Shown in pieces: positions 19,084-28,946 of a DNA stretch of 64,000 nt. The translations under genes were made by a program, and so were the position numbers. This stretch comes from Bryobacteraceae bacterium. GTDB lineage: Bacteria > Acidobacteriota > Terriglobia > Bryobacterales > Bryobacteraceae. A model generated the notes under the pieces. It searched no databases. It was given only the letters and a program-made list of their open reading frames with translations, and was not told where the DNA came from. How positions within the stretch are numbered: position 1 is the stretch's first letter; the number at the start of each line of letters is the position of its first letter. The DNA lies in contig BPGE01000001.1 in the NCBI GenBank assembly GCA_026002875.1, forward strand, positions 310,001 through 374,000, written 5' to 3'.

Positions 19084-19842
19084 ATGTCATCGCCCACCCT
19101 TCCTTCGCGGCTGAAGCTGGCGCAATTCGCAGATCATTTCCGCAACGAAATGGTCCCGCTCGCCAACCGCATCTGCTACTTCGCGGCGGCGGTCCCGCTC
19201 AATGAAGAGGACCGCCGGGAGCTGCTCGAGGAGCCGATTGCGGCTCTGCCGCCTTCCATCGCCGCGCTTCTGCCGGAAATGCGGATTCTGCTCGTGCCAT
19301 ACCTGTGCCGGAGCCGGGCGCACCGGAAGCGGGAAAGCGAGGAGACGTTCATCTCGACCGAGCCGCCGGACAGCCGGGAGGCGGTGGACTCCAGCACCGT
19401 GATGGTGCGGGACGGCGCCGTGCTGGCGTTCGCCGTGAAGGGCGCCGACATTGCGGACCACCACTACCGCTTCTACCGGGCGATCGCCGAGCTGACGGCG
19501 GACTCGCTGCCCGAGGGGATTCCGCAGGAATATGCGGCGCTGCTGGAGACGGAGCTGAAGGCGGGCGTGCACGGAGAAGTGGACGAGGGCGCCTGGCGGC
19601 TGAAGAACGAACTGACCCGGCGGGACCGGAACTTCCGCCGCCCGACGGACCGGCTGAAGCAGTACATCCGGCAGAGCTTCATCGACACGCTGACGCTGTA
19701 CCTGCACGGCATCTGCTGCGACATCGATGTCGAGCCGGGACCGCGGCAGATTCCGTCGAACTGGCTGCGGAAGCGGCTGACCCTGCTGAAGACCCTGTTC
19801 CCGCCGCCTCAGGGCTACGCGGTGTTTCCGGAAGATCTGTGA
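19084..19842 (+). CDS. Conserved hypothetical protein
   Basis: A 252-residue soluble protein without signal peptide or membrane segments, and of a family I do not recognise. It is rich in charged residues. It contains a middle segment with STVMVRDGAVLAFAVKGADI, a helix with HHYRFYRAIAELTADSLP, and a C-terminal YIRQSFIDTLTLYLHGICCD. ATG 19084 is preceded by AGGGA at 3 bases and by a TGG-TATGCT extended -10-like box (19059-19067). That box overlaps the alternative ATG at 19063, so the later start is preferred. It is divergent from lpxB and upstream of rimO, possibly in the same transcript. Confidence 0.65.
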   Translation: MSSPTLPSRLKLAQFADHFRNEMVPLANRICYFAAAVPLNEEDRRELLEEPIAALPPSIAALLPEMRILLVPYLCRSRAHRKRESEETFISTEPPDSREAVDSSTVMVRDGAVLAFAVKGADIADHHYRFYRAIAELTADSLPEGIPQEYAALLETELKAGVHGEVDEGAWRLKNELTRRDRNFRRPTDRLKQYIRQSFIDTLTLYLHGICCDIDVEPGPRQIPSNWLRKRLTLLKTLFPPPQGYAVFPEDL

Positions 19843-19873
19843 GCCGGCGCGGCAGGGAGCCGCTGGAAAAACT

Positions 19874-21313
19874 GTGCTGGAATCGGGGAAAAAACGCTTG
19901 AAAATCGGATTTGTCAGCCTGGGCTGTCCCAAAAATCTGGTCGACACGGAAGTGATGATGGGCACGCTGGCGGCGCGCGGTCATGAACTGACCCCGGACG
20001 CAAGCGAGGCGGACGCCATCGTGGTCAATACCTGCTCCTTCATCGACCCCGCCAAGCAGGAATCGGTGGATGCCATTCTCGAAATGGCGGAATTCAAGAA
20101 AACAGGGCGGGCGAAAAAGCTGATCGTCGCCGGCTGCCTGGTGGAGCGCTTCCGCGGCGACATCCGGAAAGAGATTCCGGAAGTGGACGCTGTGGTGGGG
20201 ACCAACGAGATCGAACGGATCGCCGACGTCTGCGAAGGGATCGATGAAGGCGGCGGCGGCGGGGCGGCGCCCTACCTGTACCACGAGCTGACGCCGCGGG
20301 TGCTGGCGACGCCGCGGCACTACGCCTACATCAAGATCAACGAGGGATGCGACCACCCCTGCACGTTCTGCGTGATTCCGCAGTTCCGGGGGCGGTTCCG
20401 CAGCCGGCAGCCGGAGAGCGTCCTGGCGGAGGCGCGGGCGCTGCTCGCGCAGGGCGTGCGGGAGATCAACCTGATCGGGCAGGACACGACAGCCTACGGG
20501 GAGGACCTTGGGCTGAAGGACGGGCTGGCTTCGCTGCTGGCGCAGCTGGCGCAGCTCGAGGCCCCGCGGGGGAAGTGGATCCGGTTCCTGTACTGCTATC
20601 CGAACCGGATCACCGGCAGGCTGCTCGAGACGCTGGCGGCGCATGAAGCGCTGGTGAAGTACATCGACATGCCGCTTCAGCACGCGTCGGCGCGCATCCT
20701 GAAACGGATGAAACGGGGCGCCTCGGGCGACATTTTCCTGCGGCTGCTCGAAAAGATCCGGAAAGCGGTGCCCGGCGTGGCCATCCGGACGTCAATGATC
20801 GTGGGATTTCCCGGAGAAACAGAGCAGGATTTCGCCGAATTATGCCAGTTTGTCGAAGCGGCGGAATTCGACCGTCTGGGCGTATTCGGCTATTCGGACG
20901 AAGAAACCAGCGAGAGTTATCACCTGGACGGCAAAGTGGACCGGCGGACGATTTACCACCGGAAGCGGCGGCTGATGGCGCTGCAAAGGAAAATCTCGCG
21001 TCGCCGGAACCGGGCGCTTGTGGGGCGGGAGCTGCCCGTGCTGATCGAAGGGACGTCGCCTGACAGCGGGCTGGTGTGGCAGGCGCGGCTGGAGACGCAG
21101 GCGCCCGACATCGATGGCGTGTGCTACGTGGGCGATCCGGGGCCGCGCGCGCCGCGGGCGGGCCAGTTCCGGCGGATGCGGATCACGAAGGCGCACGACT
21201 ATGATCTGGTGGGAGACCTGACGGACGATCCGCCGGCCGATCCGCCCGCCGCGGCGGCGAATCCGTTCCGCATCATTCACGGCGCGGTTGGCCGTCCGCA
21301 CGCACATCAATGA
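19874..21313 (+). CDS. rimO: Ribosomal protein S12 methylthiotransferase
   Basis: A 479-residue radical-SAM methylthiotransferase that adds a methylthio group to the conserved aspartate of ribosomal protein S12. The N-terminal UPF0004 domain carries [18 protein letters not shown] and AGCLVER cysteines for the auxiliary cluster. The radical-SAM cluster motif CDHPCTFC lies at 159-166, and the C-terminal TRAM domain follows. LGCPKNLVD and GRFRSR favour RimO over MiaB. An extra Pro/Ala-rich tail of about 30 residues closes the protein. GTG 19874 is used; TTG 19898 would give the common MKIGFVSLG start. The stop overlaps the yacG start (ATGA). Confidence 0.92.
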   Translation: MLESGKKRLKIGFVSLGCPKNLVDTEVMMGTLAARGHELTPDASEADAIVVNTCSFIDPAKQESVDAILEMAEFKKTGRAKKLIVAGCLVERFRGDIRKEIPEVDAVVGTNEIERIADVCEGIDEGGGGGAAPYLYHELTPRVLATPRHYAYIKINEGCDHPCTFCVIPQFRGRFRSRQPESVLAEARALLAQGVREINLIGQDTTAYGEDLGLKDGLASLLAQLAQLEAPRGKWIRFLYCYPNRITGRLLETLAAHEALVKYIDMPLQHASARILKRMKRGASGDIFLRLLEKIRKAVPGVAIRTSMIVGFPGETEQDFAELCQFVEAAEFDRLGVFGYSDEETSESYHLDGKVDRRTIYHRKRRLMALQRKISRRRNRALVGRELPVLIEGTSPDSGLVWQARLETQAPDIDGVCYVGDPGPRAPRAGQFRRMRITKAHDYDLVGDLTDDPPADPPAAAANPFRIIHGAVGRPHAHQ

Positions 21314-21501
21314 CGCTGAAACTGAAGTGCCCGATCTGCCGGAAAGAGGTGCCCTTCGGCGCGCCCGAGATGCCCTTCTGCAGCGAGCGGTGCCGCCTGA
21401 TCGACCTGGGAAAGTGGGCGGATGAAGAGTACCGGATCCCGGCCGAACCGGCGCCCGGACCGGCGCCGGAAGAGAAGAGCGGGGACGCCGATGAAGAGTA
21501 G
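21310..21501 (+). CDS. yacG: YacG-type zinc protein (DNA gyrase inhibitor family)
   Basis: A 63-residue zinc-binding protein. Four cysteines (7, 10, 24, 28) in CPIC...FCSERC followed by LIDLGKW are the YacG signature; in E. coli the protein binds and inhibits GyrB. The acidic tail is variable in the family. It overlaps rimO by four bases and pgpA by eleven, so the three genes are one operon. Gyrase inhibition here is by homology only. Confidence 0.88.
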   Translation: MTLKLKCPICRKEVPFGAPEMPFCSERCRLIDLGKWADEEYRIPAEPAPGPAPEEKSGDADEE

Positions 21502-21970
21502 GGCCGCGCTCGTTCTGGCGACGTGGTTCGGCTGCGGCTTCTGGCCGCTGGGGCCGGGCACGGCGGGTTCGCTGGGCGCGGTTGCGGCGGCGTGGGCGCT
21601 GCATGCATGGCTCGGATACGGGATGGCGTGGCATCTGGCGCTGGCGGCGGCGCTGTTTCTGCCGGCGGTCTGGGCGGCAGGAGAAACGGCGCGGCTGAAG
21701 AACGCGGAAGATCCCGGGCTGGTGGTCATCGACGAAGCAGTAGGGCAGTGGATTGCCCTGGCGGGGGCGGGCGCGTTCACGGTCGCGCAGGCGGCGGCCG
21801 CGTTCGTGCTGTTCCGGCTGTTCGACATCGTCAAGCCCTGGCCGGTGCGGGCGCTGGAACGGCTGCCGGGCGGCTGGGGGATCGTGGCGGATGACGCGGC
21901 CGCCGGCGCGTATGCAGCGCTCGTGCTGGCCGCAGGCCGTGCAGTTGCGGCAAACGTGGTTCAATCGTAG
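21491..21970 (+). CDS. pgpA: Phosphatidylglycerophosphatase A
   Basis: A 159-residue inner-membrane enzyme that removes the phosphate from phosphatidylglycerophosphate to give phosphatidylglycerol. Family motifs seen are [41 protein letters not shown] and [13 protein letters not shown], with three to four hydrophobic segments. ATG 21491 was chosen because it directly precedes this conserved start; an upstream in-frame ATG lies inside yacG. Length matches the family. Confidence 0.92.
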   Translation: MKSRAALVLATWFGCGFWPLGPGTAGSLGAVAAAWALHAWLGYGMAWHLALAAALFLPAVWAAGETARLKNAEDPGLVVIDEAVGQWIALAGAGAFTVAQAAAAFVLFRLFDIVKPWPVRALERLPGGWGIVADDAAAGAYAALVLAAGRAVAANVVQS

Positions 21971-21987
21971 GTGAAACCGGAGACGCG

Positions 21988-23016
21988 ATGCCTTCCATGA
22001 AAAACGCAACGAGCAAGCCGGTGATCGAGAGCGTGTCGCCGCCCGCGGCAATGCCCGGCGGAGAAGTGCAGATCCGGGGCAGGAATTTCCCCGTTGCGCC
22101 GCGGCCTGTGGTGACGATCGGGGGGTGCGCGGCCCCGCTGACGGTTTCCTCCAGCCATTTCATCGTGGCGCGCGTTCCGCAGGAAGCCGTGTACGGCGAG
22201 GTCATCGTGAGGAACGGCAGCGCGGAGAGCGAGGCTGCGGAAGTCGTGGTGGCGACGCTGGTGGCCGACAATCTGCACCCGGTGGCCAATCCGGCGATCG
22301 ACCGCGAGGGCAACGTGTACACGACGTTCAGCGGCTCGCGCGGACAGAAGACGCCGGTGAGCGTGTACAGGATCGATCCGGCTGGCGAAGTGACCCCGTT
22401 CCTGAGCGACCTGACCAACGCGACAGGGCTTGCGTTCGATCCGGACGGGGTGCTGCACGTGTCGTCGCGGTTCGACGGGATCGTCTATCAGGTCTCGGAA
22501 GCGGCCATCATGACGGTGTACGTGGAAGGGATGGGCGTGGCGACGGGGCTCGCGTTCGACAGCGAGGGCAACCTGTTCGTGGGGGACCGCTCGGGCACGA
22601 TTTTCAAGATCAGCCGGAACCGCCAGATCTACGTCTTCACGACGCTGGAGCCCTCGGTGGCGGCCTATCATCTGGCGTTCGGGCCTGACGGATACCTGTA
22701 TGTGACGGGGCCGACGACGTCGAGCTACGACTGCATCTACCGGGTGGCGCCTACGGGCGAGGTGGAGACGTTTTTCCGCGGGCTGGGGCGGCCGCAGGGG
22801 CTCGCGTTCGATGCGGAAGGCAATCTCTATGTGGCGGCGTCCTGGCGGGGGCGGAAGGGCGTGGTCCGGCTGACGCCGAAGGCGGAGATCTCGCAGTTCC
22901 TGTCCGGACCGAACATCGTGGGGCTGGCGTTCGCCCCGTCGGGGGACCTCTACCTGACGACGACGGGGGCGCTATACCGGGCGCCTGCGGGCATTCAGGG
23001 CTGGTGGCCATACTGA
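21988..23016 (+). CDS. IPT/TIG and NHL/SMP-30-like beta-propeller protein
   Basis: A 342-residue protein. Residues 10-90 form an IPT/TIG immunoglobulin-like domain (PVIESVSPPAAMPGGEVQIRG). The rest is a six-bladed-type propeller with repeated GLAFDPDGVLHVSS, GLAFDSEGNLFVGD and GLAFDAEGNLYVAA blades typical of NHL/SMP-30 proteins. No signal peptide is seen, which is unusual for an IPT protein and suggests a cytosolic or non-classically exported location. GGAG precedes the ATG by 5 bases. It lies 17 bases after pgpA and 10 before cinA, so it is probably in the same operon. Ligand or activity is unknown. Confidence 0.75.
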   Translation: MPSMKNATSKPVIESVSPPAAMPGGEVQIRGRNFPVAPRPVVTIGGCAAPLTVSSSHFIVARVPQEAVYGEVIVRNGSAESEAAEVVVATLVADNLHPVANPAIDREGNVYTTFSGSRGQKTPVSVYRIDPAGEVTPFLSDLTNATGLAFDPDGVLHVSSRFDGIVYQVSEAAIMTVYVEGMGVATGLAFDSEGNLFVGDRSGTIFKISRNRQIYVFTTLEPSVAAYHLAFGPDGYLYVTGPTTSSYDCIYRVAPTGEVETFFRGLGRPQGLAFDAEGNLYVAASWRGRKGVVRLTPKAEISQFLSGPNIVGLAFAPSGDLYLTTTGALYRAPAGIQGWWPY

Positions 23017-23026
23017 CAGAGGGCGT

Positions 23027-24265
23027 ATGAACGCGGAAATCATCGCAGTCGGCAGCGAGCTGCTGACCCCGTCCAGAGTCGATACGAACTCGCTTTGGCT
23101 GACAGCGCAGCTGAACGCGCTGGGCGTGGAAGTGGTCCGCAAGACGGTGGTGGGCGACCAGCGGGATCTGCTCGCCGAGGCTGTCAGCGCCGCGCTGGAC
23201 CGCGTGCCTCTGCTGCTGATCACGGGCGGACTGGGGCCCACGGAAGACGACGTGACGCGGGAGGCGGCGGCGCAGGCGCTGCGCCGGCGGCTCCTGTTCA
23301 GCGAGGAGATCCTGCAGGGGATCGAGGAGCGGTTCCGGCGGCTGGGCCGGCAGATGGCGCCGAACAACCGGCGGCAGGCGTTCCTGATCGAAGGAGCTGT
23401 CCCGCTGCCCAACCCCTTCGGCACGGCGCCAGGCCAGTGGCTGGATCTGCCGAGCGGGATGATGGCGCTGCTGCCGGGACCCCCGCGCGAGCTGCAGCCG
23501 ATGTTCGAGAACCACTGCCTGCCTCTGCTGCGCGAGCGGCTGCCCCGGGCGTTCATCCGGACGCGGTTTTTCCGGGTGGCCGGAATGGGCGAATCGGACC
23601 TCGACAATCTGATCGCGCCGATCTACCGGCCGTATTCGAATCCGGTGACGACGATCCTGGCAGCGGAGGGGGACGTGCAGATCCACCTGCGGGCGCGGGG
23701 CGAAACGGAGCAGGAGGCGGAGGCGCTGGCCGAAGAACTCGGGGCGAAGATTCTGGCCGCGCTCGGGGAGCGGGTGTACTCGACCGACGGAACGCCGCTG
23801 GAAGCGGTCGTGGGCCGGCTGCTCGCGGAGCGCGGGTTGAGCGTGGCCGTGGCGGAGAGCTGCACCGCAGGGCTGCTGGCGGCGCGGATGACCGAAGTGC
23901 CGGGAGCGTCGAAGTGGTTCGCCGGGGGATTCGTGGTGTATGGCGCGGCGATGAAGACGCGGCTGCTGGGGCTGGATGAAGCGCTGGTGCGGGACCACGG
24001 GGTCGTGAGCGAGGCGGTGGCGGTGGCGATGGCGGAGTCGGCGCGCGACCGGACCGGGGCGTCCTTCGCGCTGTCGATTACGGGGGAGGCGGGACCGGAG
24101 TCTTCGACGCCTGGCATCGAACCGGGCACGGTCTGGATCGGTCTGGCCGGACCCTCCGAGGCGGAGGCGAAGCTCTTCCGGTTTCCGGCAGGGCGGGAGC
24201 GGGTGCGCCGGTTCGCCGTGCAGAACGCCCTCCACCTGCTGTGGCGGAAGCTGAAAGAACAGTGA
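23027..24265 (+). CDS. cinA: CinA: NMN deamidase / CinA-family protein
   Basis: A 412-residue two-domain protein. The N-terminal molybdopterin-binding-like (COG1058) domain carries IIAVGSELL and TGGLGPTEDDVTREA. The C-terminal PncC-type nicotinamide-nucleotide amidohydrolase domain (from about residue 260) carries VAVAESCTAGLLAARM, a conserved YG and SITGEAGP. Members recycle pyridine nucleotides by deamidating NMN, and some also have ADP-ribose pyrophosphatase activity in the N-terminal domain. Length is typical for full CinA. It is the last gene of the rimO-yacG-pgpA run. Any link to competence is historical and not shown here. Confidence 0.92.
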   Translation: MNAEIIAVGSELLTPSRVDTNSLWLTAQLNALGVEVVRKTVVGDQRDLLAEAVSAALDRVPLLLITGGLGPTEDDVTREAAAQALRRRLLFSEEILQGIEERFRRLGRQMAPNNRRQAFLIEGAVPLPNPFGTAPGQWLDLPSGMMALLPGPPRELQPMFENHCLPLLRERLPRAFIRTRFFRVAGMGESDLDNLIAPIYRPYSNPVTTILAAEGDVQIHLRARGETEQEAEALAEELGAKILAALGERVYSTDGTPLEAVVGRLLAERGLSVAVAESCTAGLLAARMTEVPGASKWFAGGFVVYGAAMKTRLLGLDEALVRDHGVVSEAVAVAMAESARDRTGASFALSITGEAGPESSTPGIEPGTVWIGLAGPSEAEAKLFRFPAGRERVRRFAVQNALHLLWRKLKEQ

Positions 24266-24272
24266 TTGATCG

Positions 24273-24292
24273 GGGCGGCGGACGCGCCGCCC
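24273..24292. terminator. Hairpin between convergent cinA and TPR gene
   Basis: GGGCGGCG-GACG-CGCCGCCC is a perfect 8-bp stem with a 4-base loop in the 36-base gap between two convergent stops. There is no T-run on either side. It probably ends both transcripts or protects their 3' ends. Confidence 0.45.
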
Positions 24293-24301
24293 GCCGGCGA
24301 A

Positions 24302-25897
24302 TCAGTCTCCGAAGTAGCCTTCCGCCAGCTCGGGTTTGATTTCGAGGGCCTGGCGCCAGTAGCTCCTCGCCTCCTCGTTCCGTCCCTGCGCCTTCAGGGC
24401 GTGGCCGAGATTCAGCAGAGCTTCGGGGAACTGCGGCCGCATCAGAATGGCTTCCCGATAGAGGGCGATGGCGTCCTCGATCTGTCCGCGGCGGTGGAGC
24501 AGCAGACCCGTGTTGTAGAAAAGCTCCGGCGACCGCTCGCCGAGGTCGATCAGCTTGCCCTGCAGCTCGAGCGCGCGGGGATCGTCGCCCTGTTCGACGG
24601 CAAGAGCGGCCATGCCGCGGAGAGCCTCGACGGAATCAGGTTTGAGAGTCAGCGCCTGCTGGAGATGCTGCTGGGCGCGGTCGGACTCGCCGGTCTGCTT
24701 GTAGGCCAGGCCGAGGTTGATATGCGCTTCGACCCAGTCGGGATTGACCTGGATGCAGCGCTCGAAAGCCTCGATGGCGCCCAGGGCGTCGCCCCGGCAA
24801 AGCCGGAGGTAGCCGAGGCGGAAGTGAGCGTCGGAGAGATCGGGATGCCTGACCGCGAGCCGCTCGTAGAGAGGTTCGGCTTCCTCCGGGTGGCCCTGGC
24901 TTTCAAGCAGGCCTGCGAGATTGGCCGTGGCCTCCGGCAGATCGGGATTCAGGCGCAGTGCGCTTTCATAGGCCTCGCGGGCGCCGCGGAGGTTGCCGAG
25001 CGACTGGCGGACCATGCCCAGATTCGCCCACGTCTGGACATGGTCGGGCCGGAGGCGGGCAGCCTCGAGATAGGACTTCTCGGCCTGTTCAAAACGCTCC
25101 AGCTTCTGGAGAGCGACGCCGAGGTTGTAGCGGCGCTCGAAGTGCTCGGGCGTGAGCTCGACAAGCTTGGCGCAGTAACGCGCGGCCGCCTCGTAGTCCT
25201 CGCGATGGAAAGCGCACCACGCCAGGCCCTCGAGAGCGGTCTGGCTGAACGGCCGCACGGCCAGCAGGCGTTCGCTGATTTCCGCGACCAGCGCGTCGTC
25301 GCCGCGCCGCATCCCGATGTGAACCATGTTGGACATGGGCTCTTCGGCGTTGGGATTGGCGGCCAGGATCTGCCGGTAGAGGCTCAGGGCCTCGTCGAAG
25401 CGGCTGAGGAGTTCAAGGGCCACCGCCTTGCCGAACAGCGCGGTCTCGTTGGCCGGCTCGGCCTTCAGGCACTGATTGAAGCACTCCAGGGCGTGCTCGG
25501 CTTTTTTCAGGTGAAGGTAGGAAATGCCCAGGCCGAGGCGGGCGTCATGTCGGCCGGCGTCGTGCTGCAGAACGCGCTCGAAGTTCGCGGCGGCCTCGGC
25601 CCAGCGGCCCAGCTTCTCCTGGCAGACGGCAAGGTTGAAGAAGGAGGAAATGGCGTTCGGGTCGATCATGGTCAAGGCTTCGTAGCTCTTGACCGCCTCG
25701 TCGAACAGTTCCAGCTCGAACTGGATATGCCCCCTCGCTGCATAGACCTCGCGCGGCGGGTCGCCGGACTCCAGAGCGCGGTCGAGTTCCTGGAGCGCCT
25801 CGCGGCCCTTTCCTTCGAGATGGAGCGCAACGGCGCGCGCCAGGGCCGTGCCTTTCTCCGGCTTCAGTTCCTCCAGCAAGCGGTTCTCTTCTCGCAT
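24302..25897 (-). CDS. Tetratricopeptide-repeat protein
   Basis: A 531-residue protein made almost entirely of about 14 TPR units of 34 residues, for example repeats closing with ALRLNPDLPEA and AIEAFERCIQVNPDWVEA. There is no signal peptide or enzymatic domain, so it is probably a cytosolic scaffold. ATG 25897 is chosen over two upstream ATGs because GAGGAG sits 4-5 bases before it. It begins 21 bases after the stop of the zinc-finger/proline-rich gene, suggesting one transcript and possibly a shared complex. The partner is unknown. Confidence 0.82.
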   Translation of the reverse strand: MREENRLLEELKPEKGTALARAVALHLEGKGREALQELDRALESGDPPREVYAARGHIQFELELFDEAVKSYEALTMIDPNAISSFFNLAVCQEKLGRWAEAAANFERVLQHDAGRHDARLGLGISYLHLKKAEHALECFNQCLKAEPANETALFGKAVALELLSRFDEALSLYRQILAANPNAEEPMSNMVHIGMRRGDDALVAEISERLLAVRPFSQTALEGLAWCAFHREDYEAAARYCAKLVELTPEHFERRYNLGVALQKLERFEQAEKSYLEAARLRPDHVQTWANLGMVRQSLGNLRGAREAYESALRLNPDLPEATANLAGLLESQGHPEEAEPLYERLAVRHPDLSDAHFRLGYLRLCRGDALGAIEAFERCIQVNPDWVEAHINLGLAYKQTGESDRAQQHLQQALTLKPDSVEALRGMAALAVEQGDDPRALELQGKLIDLGERSPELFYNTGLLLHRRGQIEDAIALYREAILMRPQFPEALLNLGHALKAQGRNEEARSYWRQALEIKPELAEGYFGD

Positions 25898-25918
25898 TTC
25901 ACTCCTCATCAATCAGCT

Positions 25919-28642
25919 CTAGTCGGCCGCCAGGCCCTGCACCCCGTAGGGCGACAGCAGGGCGCAAAGCCTGCCGAGGTAGTCGTACTGGTGTGATACT
26001 TCGACCCAGCGCAGGAGCGCCCTGTCGCCGCGCGGGCTGAAGAAGCCAACGCCGCCCGACTTGAGGCGGGAGTCGGAGAAATGATCGACAACCTGATTCT
26101 GGATGTATGTCGTAAAGTCCTGGCCGCGCACTTCCATGCGGACGAGGTACAGAGTGTCGGCCTGGACAGGGAACGGGATGGGGAGGGTCTTGACCTCGCG
26201 CTCCTTGCCGCCAACAACGATCGAGCGGATCAGGACTGCCGCAGGCAGCGGACCTCCGCGGGTGACGACGATCCGCATGGAATAGTAATTCTCCAGATCC
26301 CGCGCGCGGAAAACCCAGTTGAGGCTGCGGCGGTCGATCTGGCCAAGGAACGTGAAAGTGTAATCCTGCAGCGGGATGCTCGGCGAGAGCAGGGCGAGGT
26401 CGCCGGGCTGGACAAAAGTGGCGTCTCCGTAGCGCCACGATCCGGCCCAGCCGGGGGCGCCCTGCCAGGCGCCCAGACCGCTGCGGAAGTCGTCGAAAAG
26501 CCGGACCCCGGCGCGGCGCATGATGAAGCGCTGCAGCGCATTGGTCTTCGCCCAGGGCTGGGCGGCCTGTGGAGCATCCTGCACCGCGGCGGCGGAGGAC
26601 ATGGTGCTGTTCCCTGAGGGAGTATTCGGCTTGTTGCCGCTGAAACTGTAGACCACCACGACCAGCACCAGCGGGAGAGCGACCGCAATCCACTTCAGGT
26701 CGGAAGGCGCCTGCATCCAGAAGCGATTCCTGACCCGCGGCCGAGCGGGTTTCTTCTTCGCGCTTCTCTTTCCGGTCTCGCGCCTGGGGCCGGAGCCGTC
26801 GGCATGATCGAGCTGAAGCTGGAGAGCAGGCAGGGCAGGATGCTGTTCGTCGAGCGAACTCCAGCAGGCCAGCACGGGTGCGGCGGCTGCGGCGGCAGCG
26901 CCGCGGGGCGAATCCACCGGACGCACGGGCAGGACCGGCAGGCGCCGGCAGAGCCCCGGGATCTTCTCGGGGCCGGGTTCCTGTTCAGGGCTCGCGCAGG
27001 CCGGCGGCGGCGCTCCCGCGTCCAGGTCAGGCGCCGCGGACACGGTGCAGGAAAGGGCTGCGGTTTCCGGGTTCTCGGGGAAGGAGACCGTCTCGCCGCC
27101 CCAGAACTCCCCTTCTGCGACAGCCCGGCCCAGGGCCGAGAGATCCCTGTCAGGCGTTTCTTCAGGATGCTCCGTGCATTCCACCTCCTGCGGAGGCGGC
27201 TGCAGGAGCAGATGGATCGCCGGCGCCGCCGCGCGAGGCAGAGGCCAGACCGCGGAGGCGGGCTCCGCTGCGGGCGGGGGAAGGGGTCGGGCCGCCGCAC
27301 GGGCTTCCAGGGGAAGCAGGTGCTGCACGGGCCTCAGTCGCCTTGGGGCCGGAGCGTGGCCCGGAGGCGGCGGGAATAAGGTCGGGGGTTCGGCCGGAAA
27401 GAGCTGCAGCCTGGGCGCGTGGACGAAAGGCGCGGCCGCGACAGGCCCGAACGCCATCGGGTTCAGGCCGGGCTCGGCCGGCCAGAGCCGGCCGCCCGCC
27501 GGCATCAGCGGGCCGGGCGGCTGCGGTGCGCACGGCAGGCGGTCTGGGCACAGGCAAACCGCGGCGGACGGCGTCAGTGGAGGACCAGAGGCGGGAACAG
27601 GGCTGGACGGAAGGCCGAGAGGAGCCGCGAAGACAAGCCCGGCCGGGGCGGCCGCGCGGAGGCCGCTCCGGGCAGGCCAGACGCCGTTCAGGCCGTCGAA
27701 AAGCGGCGCCGCCGGGGAACGGAAGGAAAGACAGACGGCGGCCGGCGCAGCGTCGTGACGTTCAGAACGGACGGCGGGCGCCAGAGGAGGCTCGGCGAAG
27801 GACTCCGCTCCCGCAGCCGTGTCCGCCAGCGCCGCAGGGCAGGCTTCCACCCACTCGGGTGGATCCAGATCCAGCCATGCAGCAGGGATGAAGACATCCG
27901 GGCTGATCCACGGGTCAGCCACAGCGATCCGGCAGCCGTGCGCGCCGTTCCCGTTTGCCGGCTGAACCGGGGGCGCCCAACGGAGCGCCGGGGCAGGAGC
28001 CGGGCTTGGCGGACGGATCCCCAGTTCCGAATGCGGAACGATGACGACGAGCTTGCGCCGGTGCACCGGGTTGGGCTGGAAGGTGACGGAGCGGGTGGAG
28101 CGGCTCGGGCATGCCGGCAGCGGGAGAAGCGGCTGGATGGGGGGATCGGATTCCCGGACGGGTTCCTGCGGCGGACCGGTCTCGACGCGCGGAGCGGCAT
28201 CCGGGAGAATGGGCGCCACGCAGACCGGCACGAAGGGCTGGCCTGGAAAGCCGGAGGGCGCAACGGGATCCCAGTAGGCTGTCTGCGGCGCGGGCATGCC
28301 GCGGAGGGTCACCCGGAGACCGGACTCGGGCAAAAAATGAAACGCAGAGAACGGCGCCAGCTCGACCGGCAGAGGAACCATTCTGCGGAAGTCGATCCAC
28401 GCCGCCGCCTGCGGACGGAGCGGAGCGAAAGGCGGAATGCCGGATTCAGACGCCCGGCCTCTGGCCGCCGGTCTGGAGGGCGGTGCTGCCGCCGCCTTGC
28501 CTCCGCGCGCCGTGGCCAGGCGCGCCATGGTCAGCTCTTCGTCCAGGCGCTGATGGGCTTCGCGGTGCGCATCGGAGCAGAACTGCCCGTCGGCGAGCTT
28601 GCGCAGAAGCGACAGTTTCTTCCCACAGTAGAGACAGCGCAT
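25919..28642 (-). CDS. Zinc-finger, proline-rich linker, membrane segment, LamG-like protein
   Basis: A 907-residue protein of unusual layout. Residues 3-26 form a short zinc-binding element (CLYC...FCSDAHRE). About 600 residues of Pro/Ala-rich, low-complexity sequence follow, with repeated PP and AP pairs. One membrane helix lies near 648-667 (WIAVALPLVLVVVVYSF), preceded by the basic KRSAKKKPARPR, so the N-terminus should be cytoplasmic. The last 200 residues are a concanavalin/LamG-like beta domain: DDFRSGLGAWQG, WRYGDATFVQPG, LNWVFRARDLENYYSMRI. Reading frame and codon use are consistent throughout. I know no named family with this order. It may sense or anchor across the inner membrane, together with the TPR protein encoded next to it. 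Confidence 0.7.
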   Translation of the reverse strand: MRCLYCGKKLSLLRKLADGQFCSDAHREAHQRLDEELTMARLATARGGKAAAAPPSRPAARGRASESGIPPFAPLRPQAAAWIDFRRMVPLPVELAPFSAFHFLPESGLRVTLRGMPAPQTAYWDPVAPSGFPGQPFVPVCVAPILPDAAPRVETGPPQEPVRESDPPIQPLLPLPACPSRSTRSVTFQPNPVHRRKLVVIVPHSELGIRPPSPAPAPALRWAPPVQPANGNGAHGCRIAVADPWISPDVFIPAAWLDLDPPEWVEACPAALADTAAGAESFAEPPLAPAVRSERHDAAPAAVCLSFRSPAAPLFDGLNGVWPARSGLRAAAPAGLVFAAPLGLPSSPVPASGPPLTPSAAVCLCPDRLPCAPQPPGPLMPAGGRLWPAEPGLNPMAFGPVAAAPFVHAPRLQLFPAEPPTLFPPPPGHAPAPRRLRPVQHLLPLEARAAARPLPPPAAEPASAVWPLPRAAAPAIHLLLQPPPQEVECTEHPEETPDRDLSALGRAVAEGEFWGGETVSFPENPETAALSCTVSAAPDLDAGAPPPACASPEQEPGPEKIPGLCRRLPVLPVRPVDSPRGAAAAAAAPVLACWSSLDEQHPALPALQLQLDHADGSGPRRETGKRSAKKKPARPRVRNRFWMQAPSDLKWIAVALPLVLVVVVYSFSGNKPNTPSGNSTMSSAAAVQDAPQAAQPWAKTNALQRFIMRRAGVRLFDDFRSGLGAWQGAPGWAGSWRYGDATFVQPGDLALLSPSIPLQDYTFTFLGQIDRRSLNWVFRARDLENYYSMRIVVTRGGPLPAAVLIRSIVVGGKEREVKTLPIPFPVQADTLYLVRMEVRGQDFTTYIQNQVVDHFSDSRLKSGGVGFFSPRGDRALLRWVEVSHQYDYLGRLCALLSPYGVQGLAAD

Positions 28643-28946
28643 TCCGCGAGTGTGGTCCTTCCAATGTTATCTTCGGCCAGATGGGAGCCGAACACTATGC
28701 GGGAATCCCCTGAATTTGTAGTCATTCGCAGGGGGGTGTACTAAGGGTTTTCTGACAGGGGCGGCAGGTTTTTCTGCAGCCGGGCGCATCGGGATGAAGC
28801 GCCCCTTCCAGCGCCGCGGCGCGCGGCGGAATCCGGCCCGGTTGAGATTCAGAATCCAGCCCTGCGCCGTCCAATTCGGGACGGCAGATGAATCCTCCGC
28901 CAGAAGCGCACCTGCCCCGTGCAGCGCACGCGGACAGGCAGGACGC
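28643..28946. other. 304-bp gap between carD and the zinc-finger gene
   Basis: No gene is supported. On the minus strand GATAAC (about 28668-28673) lies some 25 bases before the ATG at 28642, and GGAAGGA is nearer; these could be a -10 box and part of the leader, but no -35 match is seen. The part next to carD is GC-rich with no clear terminator. Confidence 0.35.
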
